Part shown: positions 63,708 to 64,000 of the stretch, piece by piece
Numbering within the stretch: position 1 is the first letter of the stretch
Layout of the letters: each line of letters starts with the position of its first letter
NCBI RefSeq assembly: GCF_020514115.1
Contig: NZ_VTKZ01000001.1
Location: 124,001-188,000 of the forward strand
DNA length: 64,000 bases
Direction: 5' to 3'
Source: Synechococcus sp. MU1642
Lineage (GTDB): Bacteria > Cyanobacteriota > Cyanobacteriia > PCC-6307 > Cyanobiaceae
Notes under the pieces: generated by a model
What the model saw: only the letters and a program-made list of their open reading frames with translations
Database searches by the model: none
Told to the model about the DNA's origin: nothing
Position numbers and translations under genes: made by a program

Positions 63708-64000
63708 GCTCTCTGATCGGCTCTTTTCTGAGGACGGGTGACCCTCAAAGCCATGCGGTAGGGGCTAATGACGAAGCAGCCTTCTCATTCAGAGGAGGTT
63801 ATGACTCGATTTCTTTAATTTGCGCAGTGGGCATGAGGATTCTTATCCGGTCAAGCAGATACGTCTGAGGAACGACTTGGTCGGATCAGGCAGATCCATC
63901 TTGGGGTTGGGACTTTAACCGGCCAACCTGGCCTGCCGAATCGATTCAAAATCGATTCCCATAACCTTGGTTAGATAAAGGTATCCGCCCCAAGCGACAA
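63708..64000. other. Right-edge region, no gene seen
   Basis: GAGGAGGTT just before ATG at 63801 is a good ribosome-binding site, but the frame (MTRFL) stops after five codons. GAATCGAT and ATCGATTC (63938-63945 and 63951-63958) form an 8-bp hairpin with a TCAAA loop. Nothing else is clear. Confidence 0.4.

Noticed and set aside
63938-63958. T-arm of a tRNA or tmRNA at the right edge
   Set aside because: The hairpin has a TCAAA loop but an 8-bp stem and 5-base loop, which do not fit a T-arm, and no cloverleaf can be built around it.

Overview
The window looks like a chromosome segment of a marine picocyanobacterium, most likely a Synechococcus (subcluster 5 type). The evidence is gene content: magnesium chelatase chlH, two high-light-inducible proteins, a cyanobacterial AbrB regulator, glucosylglycerol-phosphate phosphatase stpA, a pheophorbide-oxygenase-like Rieske protein, a CGLD27 protein, and many families seen mainly in cyanobacteria (DUF3038, DUF4335, DUF2949, DUF3386, DUF3318, DUF2811, DUF3764). 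The DNA is GC-rich and tightly packed, with short operons on both strands. I saw no insertion sequence, prophage, CRISPR array or rRNA. The only tRNA found is initiator tRNA-fMet.

Layout. 0-2 kb: the end of an arsenate-detoxification pair (GAPDH plus ArsJ exporter). 2-5.2 kb: small membrane proteins, a broken EF-hand gene and the DUF4335/DUF3038 pair. 5.2-9 kb: apt, DUF2949, a UbiH-like FAD hydroxylase, an Hli protein, a membrane protein and dapB. 9-18 kb: chlH, a GlcNAc-transferase-family glycosyltransferase, folP, tpiA, an S4 protein and an ABC exporter. 18-26 kb: an Na+/alanine-type symporter, DUF3386, carB, DUF3318-rsfS-CGLD27 and an asparaginase. 26-33 kb: tRNA-fMet, a GMC oxidoreductase, DUF2811, a CbiX-type chelatase, an FAD-linked oxidase and a SulP transporter. 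33-36.6 kb: a complete four-gene polar amino acid ABC transporter. 37-45 kb: cyAbrB, an AEC carrier, an AlkB-like dioxygenase, the metA-metY methionine pair, a lytic transglycosylase and a phosphotransferase. 45-59 kb: a large unknown dehydrogenase-like protein, a GST, the Rieske oxygenase, stpA, the radical SAM enzyme arsS, two DUF3721 proteins, a Fur regulator, a 2OG oxygenase, a PiT-like membrane protein, and a PPOX flavoprotein with a histone-deacetylase-like enzyme.

59.5-64 kb differs from the rest. It holds tiny ORFs, long gaps, a second hli gene with an HLR1-like promoter element, a candidate small RNA ending in a strong terminator, and at least two recognisable genes destroyed by in-frame stops: a DUF427 protein and a membrane protein with an 'EE..GQ' motif. 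It reads as a variable or decaying island.

Themes. Arsenic handling appears twice (gapdh-arsJ and arsS). Nitrogen scavenging is represented by the amino acid ABC transporter, the AGCS symporter and asparaginase. Tetrapyrrole chemistry is represented by chlH, the CbiX-type chelatase and the Rieske oxygenase. The least explained items are a protein of seven ten-residue Met-Gly repeats fused to DUF3721, a structured intergenic region near 28.3-28.4 kb with two DnaA-box-like sites, and the run of nonsense-riddled pseudogenes at the right end.
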